From assembly GCF_003851545.1 (NCBI RefSeq), contig NZ_BHVX01000014.1, positions 80,925 through 144,924 of the forward strand: 64,000 nt of DNA, given 5' to 3'. Under the pieces are notes generated by a model. It had not been told where the DNA came from. It worked only from the letters and a program-made list of their open reading frames with translations, and searched no databases. The position numbers and the translations under genes were made by a program. This DNA comes from Ralstonia sp. SET104. GTDB taxonomy: Bacteria; Pseudomonadota; Gammaproteobacteria; Burkholderiales; Burkholderiaceae. Shown here piece by piece: positions 43,488 to 53,170 of the stretch (the stretch's first letter is position 1; each line of letters opens with the position of its first letter).

Positions 43488-44762
43488 TCAGGGAAATTTG
43501 GCGAGCGTTTCGAGTTCCGAGACGAAGCGCACTTCACGGCCGGCCGGCACCGGGATATCCAGCGGAATTGGTGTCACGACGATGGTGTGCTGCGGAATGG
43601 GCGCGTCGTCGTCAAGCACCAGGAACGCCGTCTGGGCAAAGCCTTGCGCATGGTGAAAGACTTGCAGCGGCGCGCGGCGCAGGGTTGCGTACCGGGGCGG
43701 CTCGGGCTTGAACGGGTCAAGCTTGGTCAGGTATTCAAACGCGGCGTTGACGCGGTACAAGTCATACGGCGCGGGCAGGTCGGCCACTTCACCCAGCGCG
43801 CGGACGCGGTTGGCGATGTAGTAGTTGTCGATCCAGTTGCCGCCTTCATGTGTGCGCAGGCGCAGCGCTACCTTCATGCGCGCGAGCACGAACTGGTTGA
43901 TGGCATTCAGCCACTCCGGGCGCTCGGCTGCAGGCAGCGTGTGTGAGAACTTGCCGAACAGGTACTCCAGGCCGCCGCGGTAGCGGTCCCATGCGTACTT
44001 CACTTCTTCGTTACCGGCCTGGGCGCGGGTCTCGTCGGCAAAGTAGCGCGTGACCGAGCGGTAGAACGGCGTTTTGCTGAAATACACGGCGCTGCTGCCG
44101 AGCATTTCCGCTGCATGCACGAAAGCGTAGAACGCGTGCTCGGGCGCGCTGAAGTAGATGCGGTTCATGACCTCGCGGCGCGCCAGGTAGATCTCCGGAA
44201 ACAGATGGTGCGAAAGGACCAGCGCCAGCAGCTTGGGGTAATCGTGCTGCTCGATCAGATAGTTGTCATCCTGACGGTAGAAGGCGGTCACGTCCTGCCG
44301 CGTCGGCAGGTCATGGATGAGCCACGGCGCGAAGATGACATCCACGCCCGGGTTGCGCTCGAAGATGTCGATGTTGTTGTTGATCTCGGCCAGGATCGGC
44401 AGGTCGTCATCGGCGTGATAGAGCACGTACGAGCCGCGCGCGCTGCGATAGAGCTGGTTCAGGTTTTCAGCCGAGCCCAGGTTGGACGGGCGGCGGAAAT
44501 ACCGGATGTTCAGCTTGTCCTGATAGCGCGCAACGACCTCTTCCGTGTTGTCGGCCGAGCAGTTGTCACCGATCAGCAGTTCGTAGCTGAATTTCAGTTC
44601 GCCAATCTGCGAGACGAGTTCTGCTAGCAGGTTGTCGAGGTAACGCGCGCGGTTGTAGGTCGGGATGCAGACGCTCAGCGCGACTTGCTGCACGACCTCA
44701 TCCTGCTTGTTCGATGCCACGTTTTCGTGGGCTGCGGGTTGGACTGCTGCAATCTCACTCAT
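43488..44762 (-). CDS. GT2-family glycosyltransferase
   Basis: 424 aa. GT-A domain starts at about residue 28 (LSVCIPTYNRARYLDNLL), with DNCSADNTEE and a HADDD metal motif (about 115-119). The C-terminal 200 residues are not recognised. ATG 44762 overlaps the end of the WbqC-like gene by 8 bp. It probably adds the CDP-sugar product made upstream in the operon, or a core sugar, to flagellin or a glycan chain. Confidence 0.85.
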   Translation of the reverse strand: MSEIAAVQPAAHENVASNKQDEVVQQVALSVCIPTYNRARYLDNLLAELVSQIGELKFSYELLIGDNCSADNTEEVVARYQDKLNIRYFRRPSNLGSAENLNQLYRSARGSYVLYHADDDLPILAEINNNIDIFERNPGVDVIFAPWLIHDLPTRQDVTAFYRQDDNYLIEQHDYPKLLALVLSHHLFPEIYLARREVMNRIYFSAPEHAFYAFVHAAEMLGSSAVYFSKTPFYRSVTRYFADETRAQAGNEEVKYAWDRYRGGLEYLFGKFSHTLPAAERPEWLNAINQFVLARMKVALRLRTHEGGNWIDNYYIANRVRALGEVADLPAPYDLYRVNAAFEYLTKLDPFKPEPPRYATLRRAPLQVFHHAQGFAQTAFLVLDDDAPIPQHTIVVTPIPLDIPVPAGREVRFVSELETLAKFP

Positions 44763-45471
44763 GGATGAACTCGCGCCAGTTAAGCGTCTGCGGACGCATG
44801 TACTGCTTGCTCGCCGGGCCATGATTTGCGATCAGGTCCAGGCTGCTGACAAAGGGAGTGAACTCGCCGTGCAATTGCGTATAGGGCAGCAGGGCGTAGT
44901 TCATGTATTCAACGGTGATGCCGTGTTGTTCAAACTCGGCGTGGGCCAGGTAGTGCTTGGCGCCGTGTCCGGTGATGTATTTGGTGCCATGCAGTTTCTG
45001 CACGATGGCGAGCACACGGCCGGTGTTGCTGCCGGGCACGGCCAGTTCGGGCGCGTCGATGAACTTGCTGTCCATCTCGATGCCCAGATAACGGCACACC
45101 GCGCGCATGGACGCCAGCGCCAGTGCGCCCATGTTCGGGTAGTCCACGTCGTACACAGAGCGCACCAGCGCCAGCATGTCGCTCACATGCGGTGCGGCCT
45201 CGTAGGCTTGCTCAAGCATGCGCAGATGCTGCGCGCGCCAGTCAACGTTGGTGGCGGGCTTCACCTCGTCAATGCGGGCACCGAGATGGAATTTTTCCAG
45301 CGGCACCGTCATCCAGCGCGAACCGGTGCTGTCCTTGATCTGCACGCGGTTGGTGAAGCTGCCCTTGGAGAACTGCACGTCGGCGTAGTTGACGAGCACG
45401 TTCGCCAGCATGATCTGCTCAAGCAGGCCGCGCCACGGAAACAGCATCGGTTGGGTGATGACGACGTTCAT
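44755..45471 (-). CDS. WbqC-family protein
   Basis: 238 aa with the WbqC N-terminus VVITQPMLFPWRGLLEQIM in part (family form IxQPxYLPWxGYF) and the RVQIKDSTGSRWMTVPL block. WbqC-like proteins occur in O-antigen and flagellin-sugar clusters, probably as acyl- or aminoacyl-transferring enzymes on aminosugars; biochemistry is poorly known. ATG overlaps the GNAT stop (ATGA). Confidence 0.85.
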   Translation of the reverse strand: MNVVITQPMLFPWRGLLEQIMLANVLVNYADVQFSKGSFTNRVQIKDSTGSRWMTVPLEKFHLGARIDEVKPATNVDWRAQHLRMLEQAYEAAPHVSDMLALVRSVYDVDYPNMGALALASMRAVCRYLGIEMDSKFIDAPELAVPGSNTGRVLAIVQKLHGTKYITGHGAKHYLAHAEFEQHGITVEYMNYALLPYTQLHGEFTPFVSSLDLIANHGPASKQYMRPQTLNWREFIHE

Positions 45472-45983
45472 GGCGCGAGCATCCGCTCCATGAGAACAAC
45501 GTCGTGCCAGCGGTTGTCTTGCAGGTAATGGCTGGCCAGCGTGCCGATGTTTCGGAAGTCGAGCTTCTCGTAGAGCGCGATGGCGCGTGTGTTCTCGGCC
45601 AGCACTTCGAGCGTGATCTTGCGCAGGCACAGCGTTTCGCTGGCATAAGCAAACGCGGCTTCGCAAGCGGCGCGCCCATGGCCTTTGCCCTGGGCGGCGG
45701 GCGTCAGGCAGATGCCCAGGGAGGCATGCCGGTTGACCGCATCGATGTGGTTCAACTGCAGATAGCCCAGCACACTGTCGTCCGCTTGGGCTGCAATGAT
45801 GAACAGCACCACTTCGCTTTGCTTCGATTTGGCCGTAAGCCAGTCACGCACGCTCGTCGCGGAGTTGGGCCGCGGGCGCGTCATCAACTGCAACTGCGTC
45901 GGTACGTCGTTGCGCAGCGGCAGGAGTTGCGGGATATCGCTCTCGCGCCATTCCCGAAGGACGAGTGAGCCGCGCGCGATCAT
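45468..45983 (-). CDS. GNAT-family N-acetyltransferase (RimJ/RimL type)
   Basis: 171 aa. LREWRESDIPQLLPLRND start, acetyl-CoA loop AAQGKGHGRAA (about 95-105), and the TLEVLAENTRAIALYEKLDF tail in part. In this operon it likely acetylates the amino group installed by the DegT-family aminotransferase. Coupled to both neighbours by ATGA overlaps. Confidence 0.87.
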   Translation of the reverse strand: MIARGSLVLREWRESDIPQLLPLRNDVPTQLQLMTRPRPNSATSVRDWLTAKSKQSEVVLFIIAAQADDSVLGYLQLNHIDAVNRHASLGICLTPAAQGKGHGRAACEAAFAYASETLCLRKITLEVLAENTRAIALYEKLDFRNIGTLASHYLQDNRWHDVVLMERMLAP

Positions 45984-47161
45984 GGCTGGAAGCGGAAATA
46001 GCGGAAGCGATTCGGGTATGCGGCTTCCACGGTGTGCCGCACTTCGTCGGCAATGACCGGGTTGACGGCCAGATACACGACCTCAACTTCATCCGGAATG
46101 CTGTCCAGCGCGACAACCGGCTTGCCGGCCAAAGACGACCCTTGCAGGTACGGGTTCTGGTCTACAAACGCGCGCAGCGCATGCGGCTGCTGCAGGTTGC
46201 TGGCGGTGTAGGCGCCGTAGAAACCTGCGCCGTAGATGACCGCAGGCGCGCTGCCGTGCTGCGTTTCAAAGTCCGTCAGATGGCTGGCGGCTTGCTGCCA
46301 GAAGCGGGCGAGCCTGTTGGCTGCGCGCTGTGTGTCTGCCAGTTCCTGTGCATCGAGCACCGGCGCGATCTTGCTGTCGCCGGGCCGGCGCACGGCGGTC
46401 ACAACGAAGGCGCCACGGTGGCTTTGCGCATTGGCTTCGAGCAGATCAAACCCATGGCTGGCCAGCAGCGTTTGCAGCGACGTGTGCGTGAAGTGGTTGA
46501 CGTGATCCGCCACCAGAAAATCCACCGAGTTGGTGAACGTGTTCGGCACGATGGCGTACAACAGGCCGCCATCGCGCAGCAGGCCGTGGATGTTGCGCAG
46601 CGCGGTCGTCAGATCAGGGATGTGCTCAAGCGAGAAGAACGAGCTGACCACATCGAACGAACGCTGCCATGCTGGCGGAATGGTGTATGTGGCCCACTGT
46701 TCGGGGCTGAGGAACTTCTCCCAGAAGCCAACGTAGCGGTCGCTGATGTCGAACAGGTGGACGTCTACGTCCGGGCGCTGTTGCTTCAGCAGGCGCATCG
46801 TTGCGCTTTTCGCGCAACCGAAGTCGACCACGCGGGCACCCTCATGCAGCCCCCCCTGCAATGCCAGCTTGCGCTGGAACGTGGCGACCTGGTGGTCGGC
46901 GCGGAAGATCTTCTGGCCGTTCTCGACCGCATAGATCTGGTCTTCTTCCTCGCTGTTGACGAGGATGTCGTATTCGGTGTCATAGAAGCTGCTGTTGTCA
47001 CACAGCTCGACGGTCTGGATGTGGCCGCACGAAGCGCAGCAGAACACCTCCAGCGTGCCTTCCATGGCCCGGCGCAGTGAAGACAGTGCGCTTTGCGGGG
47101 CGCGGTAGATCGCTTCGGCCAGCGGTTGCTGGCAGACGTTGCATGACAGTGCAGTGGTCAT
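45980..47161 (-). CDS. Sugar C-methyltransferase (TylCIII-like, three-domain)
   Basis: 393 aa. N-terminal zinc module (CNVCQQPL, CCASCGH), a SAM-binding domain with VVDFGCAKSATM (the usual GxGxG is degenerate), and a C-terminal Rossmann-like domain (IYGAGFYGAYTA at about 305-316). This architecture is that of NDP-4-keto-6-deoxyhexose C-3 methyltransferases, which make branched sugars. Substrate would be the CDP-4-keto sugar from RfbG. 2 bp from the dioxygenase gene. Confidence 0.87.
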   Translation of the reverse strand: MTTALSCNVCQQPLAEAIYRAPQSALSSLRRAMEGTLEVFCCASCGHIQTVELCDNSSFYDTEYDILVNSEEEDQIYAVENGQKIFRADHQVATFQRKLALQGGLHEGARVVDFGCAKSATMRLLKQQRPDVDVHLFDISDRYVGFWEKFLSPEQWATYTIPPAWQRSFDVVSSFFSLEHIPDLTTALRNIHGLLRDGGLLYAIVPNTFTNSVDFLVADHVNHFTHTSLQTLLASHGFDLLEANAQSHRGAFVVTAVRRPGDSKIAPVLDAQELADTQRAANRLARFWQQAASHLTDFETQHGSAPAVIYGAGFYGAYTASNLQQPHALRAFVDQNPYLQGSSLAGKPVVALDSIPDEVEVVYLAVNPVIADEVRHTVEAAYPNRFRYFRFQP

Positions 47162-47163
47162 CG

Positions 47164-48006
47164 TCAGGCTTCCACAGAGAGTTCGGGGTGGACGGTGCGG
47201 AAGTCGACGCCGTTGGCGTACGAGCCCTTCCAGCCGTGCGAGCGCCCGGTCGGCTCGCAGAAATTGAAGTAACGGAACTGCATCGACCAGCGCGAACGCT
47301 GGCTGGTGTTGTGCCCCGAAGCATGCAGCACGAGAAAGTCGACCATCACCAGATCGCCCGGCCTGGTGAGCGGCTGCACGTGCGGATAGCGCGCGAGATA
47401 GCTCGCTTCGTCCTTGATCAGCAAGGCATAGGCGCCTTGCTTGCCGGCGTTGTCCGGGTCGGCGCTGAACACGGGCAGTGGCCCTTCCACGTGGGAACCG
47501 GGGCAGAACTCCACCGGCCCGATTTCGGGCGTGATTTCCACCAGCGGGCTCCAGAACACCACGCCATCGAGGCTGCGCAACTGGGCCGGATATTCCTGAT
47601 GCCAGTTGGCGCGAAATTTCTCTTCTCGCGGGTTGTCGATGCGGATGCCGGAGCCAGCGTTCGCAATCCCCGGCAGGGCGCCGGGGCGCACCTCGGTCAC
47701 CAGGTGTTCGTGACGCGGATCGCCCAGCAAGCGAACAAACGCGGGGATCTGCTTGACTGCGTCGTACACCTCGGCGCCGTATTTGCGATTGGCCTTGATG
47801 ACTGCCTGGTAGCCGTCGTCGAATCGTTCTGGCGCAAACGGCGCGCGCACGATATCGAGACGGTACTTGTCGATGATGAGGCCGATGATGTCGTAGATGG
47901 CGCGCTGGATCGGCTCGACCTGCGACGGCGCGTAGAAGTCGCGCAGGATCAGCAGGCCGTCACGCTGAAAGGTCTCGATTTGAGCGGCGCTCAGGATGCC
48001 AGGCAT
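47164..48006 (-). CDS. Phytanoyl-CoA dioxygenase (PhyH) family protein
   Basis: 280 aa. Fe(II)/2-oxoglutarate fold: HQEYP gives a His-x-Glu metal pair (about 142-144), the distal His is in VLHASGHN, and EFCPGSH is typical. In sugar clusters PhyH-like enzymes hydroxylate or oxidise a sugar or its acyl group; the role here is inferred. Its start overlaps the DegT-family gene by 16 bp. Confidence 0.85.
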   Translation of the reverse strand: MPGILSAAQIETFQRDGLLILRDFYAPSQVEPIQRAIYDIIGLIIDKYRLDIVRAPFAPERFDDGYQAVIKANRKYGAEVYDAVKQIPAFVRLLGDPRHEHLVTEVRPGALPGIANAGSGIRIDNPREEKFRANWHQEYPAQLRSLDGVVFWSPLVEITPEIGPVEFCPGSHVEGPLPVFSADPDNAGKQGAYALLIKDEASYLARYPHVQPLTRPGDLVMVDFLVLHASGHNTSQRSRWSMQFRYFNFCEPTGRSHGWKGSYANGVDFRTVHPELSVEA

Positions 48007-49142
48007 GTCAGCTTCTCCTGATGTTCTTTGACGAGATCGAGCACCACGTTGGACACCGTGTCGATATCTGCGCCTGACATGTCGTGATACGACGGCAGGT
48101 TGATGGCGCGCTCGGCAATCGCGTAACTGTTGGGCGCGTTGTTGCGTGAAGTGTCCGCCAACGTGCCGAACAACTCTGTCTGGCTCAGCGGGTAAAAGAA
48201 CACCCGCGCATCGATGCCGCGGCGCGAGAACGCAGCCAGCAGCCCATCGCGCGTGATGCCCAGGGCTTCGTCAAACACCACCGTTGGCATCCAGTAACTG
48301 TTCAGCGTGCCGGGTGCTTCGGGATTGAGTGCAAGGCCCTTGATGCCGCCGAGGTGCGTTTCATAGGCGGCAAAGATCTCGCGCTTGCGTGCGACCAGCG
48401 CGTCGATGCGCTCGAGCTGCGCGCAGCCGATGGCGGCCTGCACGTTGGAAATGCGGTACTTGAAGCCAATAAAGTCAGACCAGAACTGCTTGCCGCCCGG
48501 CACGCGGCCGTGGTTGTTCAGCGTCATCACGCGGTCGTATAGCGCGCGGTCGTTGGTGACGAACATGCCGCCTTCGCCCGTCGTCATGGTCTTGGTGCCA
48601 TGGAACGAGAACGTGCCGAAGATGCCCTGTGCCCCCGTTGCGTGTTCATGCCAGCGTGAGCCAACAGCTTCAGCCGCGTCTTCGATGACGGGAATGCCGT
48701 GGCGTTTGCCGATGTCGAGCAGGCGGTCCATCTCGCACAGGTTGCCGTAGAGGTGCGTGGCGATGATGGCTTTGGTGCGCGGCGTGATGGCCGCTTCCAC
48801 CAGCGCCGGGTCCAGGCACCACGTGTCCGGCAGGATGTCGACAAACACTGGCGTGGCACCCACGTAGGTGATGGGTGATGCCGTGGCGATCCAGTTGGTG
48901 TCTGCCAGGATCACCTCATCGCCCGCGCCGATGCCCAGCGCGGCCAGGCCCATGTGCATGGCGCCGGTGCAGCTTGATGTGGCAATGGCGTACTGCGTGC
49001 CGACAAACTCGGCAAACAGCTTTTCGAAGCGGTTGATGTAGGCGTAGCACTGGTCGCCCCAGCCGTTGCGTGCGGCGTCGGTGGCGTATTCGACTTCCAG
49101 CTCGGTAATCGACGGCTTGGAGTACAGAATCTTCTGGGTCAT
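47991..49142 (-). CDS. DegT/DnrJ/EryC1-family sugar aminotransferase
   Basis: 383 aa. PLP Lys in SFHGTKTMTTGEGG (about residue 186), preceded by ATSSCTGAMHMGLAALG, typical of the family. Length fits 3- or 4-aminotransferases (perosamine, viosamine type) better than RfbH-type dehydrases (about 437 aa). It should transaminate the keto sugar. ATG overlaps the epimerase stop (ATGA). Confidence 0.9.
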   Translation of the reverse strand: MTQKILYSKPSITELEVEYATDAARNGWGDQCYAYINRFEKLFAEFVGTQYAIATSSCTGAMHMGLAALGIGAGDEVILADTNWIATASPITYVGATPVFVDILPDTWCLDPALVEAAITPRTKAIIATHLYGNLCEMDRLLDIGKRHGIPVIEDAAEAVGSRWHEHATGAQGIFGTFSFHGTKTMTTGEGGMFVTNDRALYDRVMTLNNHGRVPGGKQFWSDFIGFKYRISNVQAAIGCAQLERIDALVARKREIFAAYETHLGGIKGLALNPEAPGTLNSYWMPTVVFDEALGITRDGLLAAFSRRGIDARVFFYPLSQTELFGTLADTSRNNAPNSYAIAERAINLPSYHDMSGADIDTVSNVVLDLVKEHQEKLTCLAS

Positions 49143-49732
49143 GGCTGTTCCTGCAGTTCAGGATTCGGGGCCGGCAACGTGATCCCCGCAAACGCGTTGG
49201 TCAGCGGCGGATGGTTGCGGTCGCGGTCGGAGCATTCGGTCACGTCGAGTGGCCAGGCGATACCGAGCCGGCTGTCGGTCGGGTTGAGGCCGTCTTCAGC
49301 GGCTTGCGCGTAGGGCGTCGAGCTCAGGTACAGCAGTTCGCAATCGTCTTCCAGCGCCTGAAAACCGTGGGCAAACCCGCGCGGCACCAGCAGGCTGTTG
49401 TGGCGCTCGGCAGACAACTCCACCGCATGCCACTGCAAGAACGTGGGCGAGCCGGCGCGCAAGTCAACGGCCACGTCGAACACGCGGCCGCGCACGCAGC
49501 TCACCAGCTTGATCTCGGCATGCGGCGGGTATTGAAAGTGCAGCCCGCGCACGGTGCCGCGCTTGGTGGAGTAGGAGTGGTTGATTTGTGCGATCGGGCT
49601 GTCGAAACCGGCAGCGGCAAGTTCGTCCGCGCAGAAAAAGCGCGTGAAATAGCCGCGATGATCGCCAATGATTGTTCGGTCGATTTCAACCACACCGGCC
49701 AATGGTGTCGGCTGGAGCGTGAAGCGGCTCAT
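49139..49732 (-). CDS. rfbC: RmlC/RfbC-family NDP-4-keto-sugar 3,5-epimerase
   Basis: 197 aa from ATG 49732. Cupin fold with catalytic His in VRGLHFQYPPHAEIK (about residue 62), Asp in VAVDLR, and LLVPRGFAHGFQAL. The RmlC family usually acts on dTDP-sugar, but with rfbF and rfbG alongside, the CDP-linked sugar is the likely substrate. Epimerises C3 and/or C5. Coupled both sides by ATGA overlaps. Confidence 0.87.
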   Translation of the reverse strand: MSRFTLQPTPLAGVVEIDRTIIGDHRGYFTRFFCADELAAAGFDSPIAQINHSYSTKRGTVRGLHFQYPPHAEIKLVSCVRGRVFDVAVDLRAGSPTFLQWHAVELSAERHNSLLVPRGFAHGFQALEDDCELLYLSSTPYAQAAEDGLNPTDSRLGIAWPLDVTECSDRDRNHPPLTNAFAGITLPAPNPELQEQP

Positions 49733-50835
49733 GCGGCGCTCCTGCATGCGGCGGTAGATGCGGCTGCGGTGAAGCGGTCGATTTGTTGATCGCAAAGCGC
49801 GCGCGCACCAGCGGTGTTGTCATGCAGGTGGCGATACCAGGCGGCGGTCTGTTCCAGCGCGGTCTCGAATGGCCACGCTGTCTGCCAGCCTAGTTGCTGG
49901 CGTGCGCGGCTGGCGTCCAGATGCAGCATGCCGGCTTCATGACGGCCGGTGGTGGCGTTGGCATCCAGTTGCCAGTTCAGCGACGGCCAATGTTGCTGCA
50001 AGCCTTGCAGCACCTGTTCGACCGTGCGCGTGGCGGCGCTGTCCGGGCCGAAATTCCAGGCGGTGGCGCATGATGCATCACCGGCCAGCAGGCGTTGTGC
50101 GAGCACCAGATAGCCGTGCAGGCAATCCAGCACGTGCTGCCACGGTCGTGTGGCGTGTGGTGAACGGATGACGAGCGGCGTACCAGCACGCATGGCGCGT
50201 TCGGCATCGGGGATGAGGCGGTCTTCCGACCAATCGCCGCCGCCAATCACATTGCCCGCGCGGCCGGTGGCGAGCAACGGGCCGTTGGCAAAGAACGCGC
50301 GCCGGTAGCTTGCGGCCACCAGTTCGGCACAGGCTTTGGATGCGCTGTAGGGGTCATGGCCGCCGAGTGCGTCGGTCTCTCGGTAGCCCCAGGCCCACTC
50401 GCGGTTGTCGTAGCACTTGTCGGTGGTGGCAATCACGATGGCGGACAGGTTCGTGCAGCCGCGCGCCGTTTCCAGCACGTTGACCGTGCCCATCACGTTG
50501 GTGGCGTAGGTGGCAGCAGGGTCCTTGTACGACGCGCGCACCAGCGGTTGCGCCGCGAGGTGAAAGACGACGTCAGGCTGCGCCGCAGCCATGGCAGTGC
50601 GTACGCCATCCGCATCACGGATGTCGCCCAGCGTGTGGCCTGCCAGGGAGGATTCCACCTCGGCCAGCGTAAAGAGATTCGGGCTCGTTTCGGGCGCCAG
50701 GCTGTAGCCGTAAATCTCTGCGCCAAGCTGGCGCAGCCACAGTGCCAGCCAGCTCCCCTTGAACCCGGTATGCCCGGTCAGGAAGATGCGTTTGCCGGCC
50801 CACGCACGCGGGTCGAGTGTCACCACTTTTTCCAC
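49729..50835 (-). CDS. rfbG: CDP-glucose 4,6-dehydratase
   Basis: 368 aa from GTG 50835, with a GGGGAG site 6 bp upstream; GTG 50823 and ATG 50856 are alternatives. Extended [23 protein letters not shown] in part, [15 protein letters not shown], the TTDKCYDN segment and YSASKACAE (Tyr-x3-Lys). Converts CDP-glucose to CDP-4-keto-6-deoxyglucose, the branch point for the rest of the operon. Start overlaps rfbF. Confidence 0.93.
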   Translation of the reverse strand: MEKVVTLDPRAWAGKRIFLTGHTGFKGSWLALWLRQLGAEIYGYSLAPETSPNLFTLAEVESSLAGHTLGDIRDADGVRTAMAAAQPDVVFHLAAQPLVRASYKDPAATYATNVMGTVNVLETARGCTNLSAIVIATTDKCYDNREWAWGYRETDALGGHDPYSASKACAELVAASYRRAFFANGPLLATGRAGNVIGGGDWSEDRLIPDAERAMRAGTPLVIRSPHATRPWQHVLDCLHGYLVLAQRLLAGDASCATAWNFGPDSAATRTVEQVLQGLQQHWPSLNWQLDANATTGRHEAGMLHLDASRARQQLGWQTAWPFETALEQTAAWYRHLHDNTAGARALCDQQIDRFTAAASTAACRSAA

Positions 50836-51593
50836 GGTGCACTCCCCGTTTGCCATAGGGCTTCCAGACTGTTCTTGTCGCGCAGCGTGTCCATCGGCTG
50901 CCAGAAGCCGTGGTGCTCGAAGGTGTTCAGTTCGCCCATCTCGGCCAGACGCGACATTGGCGCGCCTTCCCACGGGGTGTCTTCACTGGCGATGTATTCG
51001 ATGACGGACGGATTCAGCACGAAGAAGCCGCCGTTGATCCAGCTTCCGCCGTCGCCGGGCGGCTTTTCGGTAAAGCCGGTCACACGGGTGCCGTCGCGCT
51101 GGAGCATGCCGTAGCGGCCCGGCGGCTGCACGGCCGTCACGGTGGCCATCTTGCCGTGCTCACGGTGGAAGGCGATCTTGCTGGTGATGTCGATGTCGGA
51201 CACGCCGTCGCCGTAGGTGAAGCAGAACGGCTCGTTCGGGTCCAGATACGCGGCCACGCGCTTGAGGCGCCCGCCGGTCTGTGATTGCTCGCCCGTGTCG
51301 ACCAGCGTGATGCGCCACGGCTCGGCATGGCGCTCGTGCACGGTGACTTCGTTCTTCGACATATCGAACGTGACGTCCGACATGTGCAGGAAGTAGTTGG
51401 CGAAGTATTCCTTGATGACGTAGCCCTTGTAACCCAGGCAGATGATGAAGTCGTTGATGCCGTGGGCTGCGTAGATCTTCATGATGTGCCACAGGATCGG
51501 GCGTCCACCAATCTCGATCATCGGCTTGGGCCGCAGGTGCGATTCCTCGCTGATGCGCGTGCCGAGGCCCCCGGCCAGGATGACTGTCTTCAT
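50820..51593 (-). CDS. rfbF: Glucose-1-phosphate cytidylyltransferase
   Basis: 257 aa, exactly the family length. N-terminal [22 protein letters not shown] in part (nucleotide-binding and Lys), [15 protein letters not shown], and the CDP-specific [10 protein letters not shown]. Makes CDP-glucose from glucose-1-phosphate and CTP, the first step of the pathway. Confidence 0.95.
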   Translation of the reverse strand: MKTVILAGGLGTRISEESHLRPKPMIEIGGRPILWHIMKIYAAHGINDFIICLGYKGYVIKEYFANYFLHMSDVTFDMSKNEVTVHERHAEPWRITLVDTGEQSQTGGRLKRVAAYLDPNEPFCFTYGDGVSDIDITSKIAFHREHGKMATVTAVQPPGRYGMLQRDGTRVTGFTEKPPGDGGSWINGGFFVLNPSVIEYIASEDTPWEGAPMSRLAEMGELNTFEHHGFWQPMDTLRDKNSLEALWQTGSAPWKKW

Positions 51594-51607
51594 GGTTCAG
51601 TGCTCGC

Positions 51608-52726
51608 TCATGCGGCGACCGCGTGGGCGCTGACGGTTTGTTGCTCCATCTGCCGCGCGAGGTCGGAATATTGGTTCGACTTGATGGCCAGCGTGTCGGC
51701 CAGGGCGCGGTAGGTCAGCGCCAGATACTTGGCGGCGGCAAAGCTGCCGCGCCCGAACACGGCGGCATCCAGCTTGGGCTGTTCGCCAATCTCCAGGCAC
51801 TTCAGGAAAGCGGATTCCGCCATCGGCAGCCATTGTTTTTCGGCTTGCGCGGCGTCTTGCGCGGCGGCTTCGAACATCAGGTGGCCGAGCATGTAGAAGT
51901 AGTCGGGCGAGTGCGCCCACTCCTCCATCCACGTGCCGGCCAGGGTGATGGCCGTATCCAGTTGCTTCGATTTGGAAAGACACGCCAGCAGGCAGATGCA
52001 CAAGTCATGGCGATAGGGCGCCGTCCTGGGCGCCGTCGCCAGCGCGCGCTGGTAGTGCACGGCGGCCTGTGCCGGGTCTTTCTGATTGATCTCGAAATCC
52101 TTGCCGAGCTGGTAGAGCACATACGGGTCGTCCGGATGCGCGGCCAGCTCCAGTTGCAGCAGGGTGTGATTGCGCCCGCGCTTCTGGTCCAGCTTGGCGT
52201 TCATATAGCCATCGTGGCCGAGCACCAGCGGCAAGCGCACGCGCTGCAGATTCGCATTGGGCTGCTCGTGGATGCGCCCCTTGTAGCGCACACCGCGCGG
52301 CAGCAGGCGGGCGATCCAGCTATTGGAATGCTCCACGTGGCCTGAGATGTCGTATTCGCTGCGGATGCACACCACGCCCAGCAGCGGGCCGAAGGTGCAG
52401 GCGTCGCGCAGCTCTTCGGTGCCGCTTTCGATCCACTCGTCGGCGTCCAGCACGAGGTTCCAGTCCGCATTGGCGGCGGCCAGCGCGGCGTTGCGGGCGG
52501 CCGAGAAGTCGTCCACCCACTGGAAGTGATGCACCTGCGCGCCGCATGCCTTGGCAATTGCCACGGTGTCGTCGGTCGAGCCGGTGTCGAGCACGATCAT
52601 GCGATCGACGTGCGGCTTGGCGCTCAGCAGGCAGCGCTCGATACAGGCGGCCTCATTGCGGGCGATGACCACCAGCGCGAGGCTGGCCCCGGCGGACTTG
52701 GCACGGTGTTTGGCGTGTTTGGACAT
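51608..52726 (-). CDS. GT2-family glycosyltransferase with C-terminal TPR, flagellin-type (copy B)
   Basis: 372 aa, closely related to the gene at 40973-42058 over the whole length: LALVVIARNEAACIERCL, VLDTGSTDDTVAIA, DFSAARNAALAAANADWNL in part, LDADEW. TPR-like C-terminal half. It follows fliE copy 2 by 108 bp and precedes rfbF by 14 bp, so it leads the sugar operon. Likely transfers the operon's sugar, perhaps to flagellin. Confidence 0.86.
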   Translation of the reverse strand: MSKHAKHRAKSAGASLALVVIARNEAACIERCLLSAKPHVDRMIVLDTGSTDDTVAIAKACGAQVHHFQWVDDFSAARNAALAAANADWNLVLDADEWIESGTEELRDACTFGPLLGVVCIRSEYDISGHVEHSNSWIARLLPRGVRYKGRIHEQPNANLQRVRLPLVLGHDGYMNAKLDQKRGRNHTLLQLELAAHPDDPYVLYQLGKDFEINQKDPAQAAVHYQRALATAPRTAPYRHDLCICLLACLSKSKQLDTAITLAGTWMEEWAHSPDYFYMLGHLMFEAAAQDAAQAEKQWLPMAESAFLKCLEIGEQPKLDAAVFGRGSFAAAKYLALTYRALADTLAIKSNQYSDLARQMEQQTVSAHAVAA

Positions 52727-52834
52727 GCAGACTCAGAAAAAAAGGCTATCGCAAAGGCGATTTCAGAGCCTGTTCAGGATCCGTAGCGAGCATCGCAAGG
52801 CCAAGATCGGGGCGCGCAGGATCATGAGCAGGCG

Positions 52835-53170
52835 CTAGATCGACATGCTCATGATGCTCTGGTACGCCGAGACGAACTTGTTGCGCACCTGCACCGCGGT
52901 CTGCATGTCGATGTTGGCTTTCTGCAGCGAGAGCATGACGTCGTGCAGATCCACGTCGTTGTTGCCCATTTCGAAGCTGCGCGAGACCGACTCGGCTTTT
53001 TGCTGCGACGCGTCAACCCGGTCCAGCGACGACTTGAGCACCGCGCCAAAGTCAACGCTGACCTTGGCGCCGTCGCCCGTGGCCGAGCCGCCAATGCCGC
53101 CAACGGTGCTGGACGGTGCCAGCACGCTGTTCATGAGCGACACCACTGAATTGGCGTTCGTAATATCCAT
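52835..53170 (-). CDS. fliE: FliE, hook-basal body adaptor (copy 2, beside fliF)
   Basis: 111 aa, complete. In the expected place, divergent from fliFGHIJK, and with a canonical AGGAG site 8 bp upstream of the ATG. The C-terminal 70 residues match copy 1 almost completely. On these grounds this should be the main functional copy. Confidence 0.95.
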   Translation of the reverse strand: MDITNANSVVSLMNSVLAPSSTVGGIGGSATGDGAKVSVDFGAVLKSSLDRVDASQQKAESVSRSFEMGNNDVDLHDVMLSLQKANIDMQTAVQVRNKFVSAYQSIMSMSI

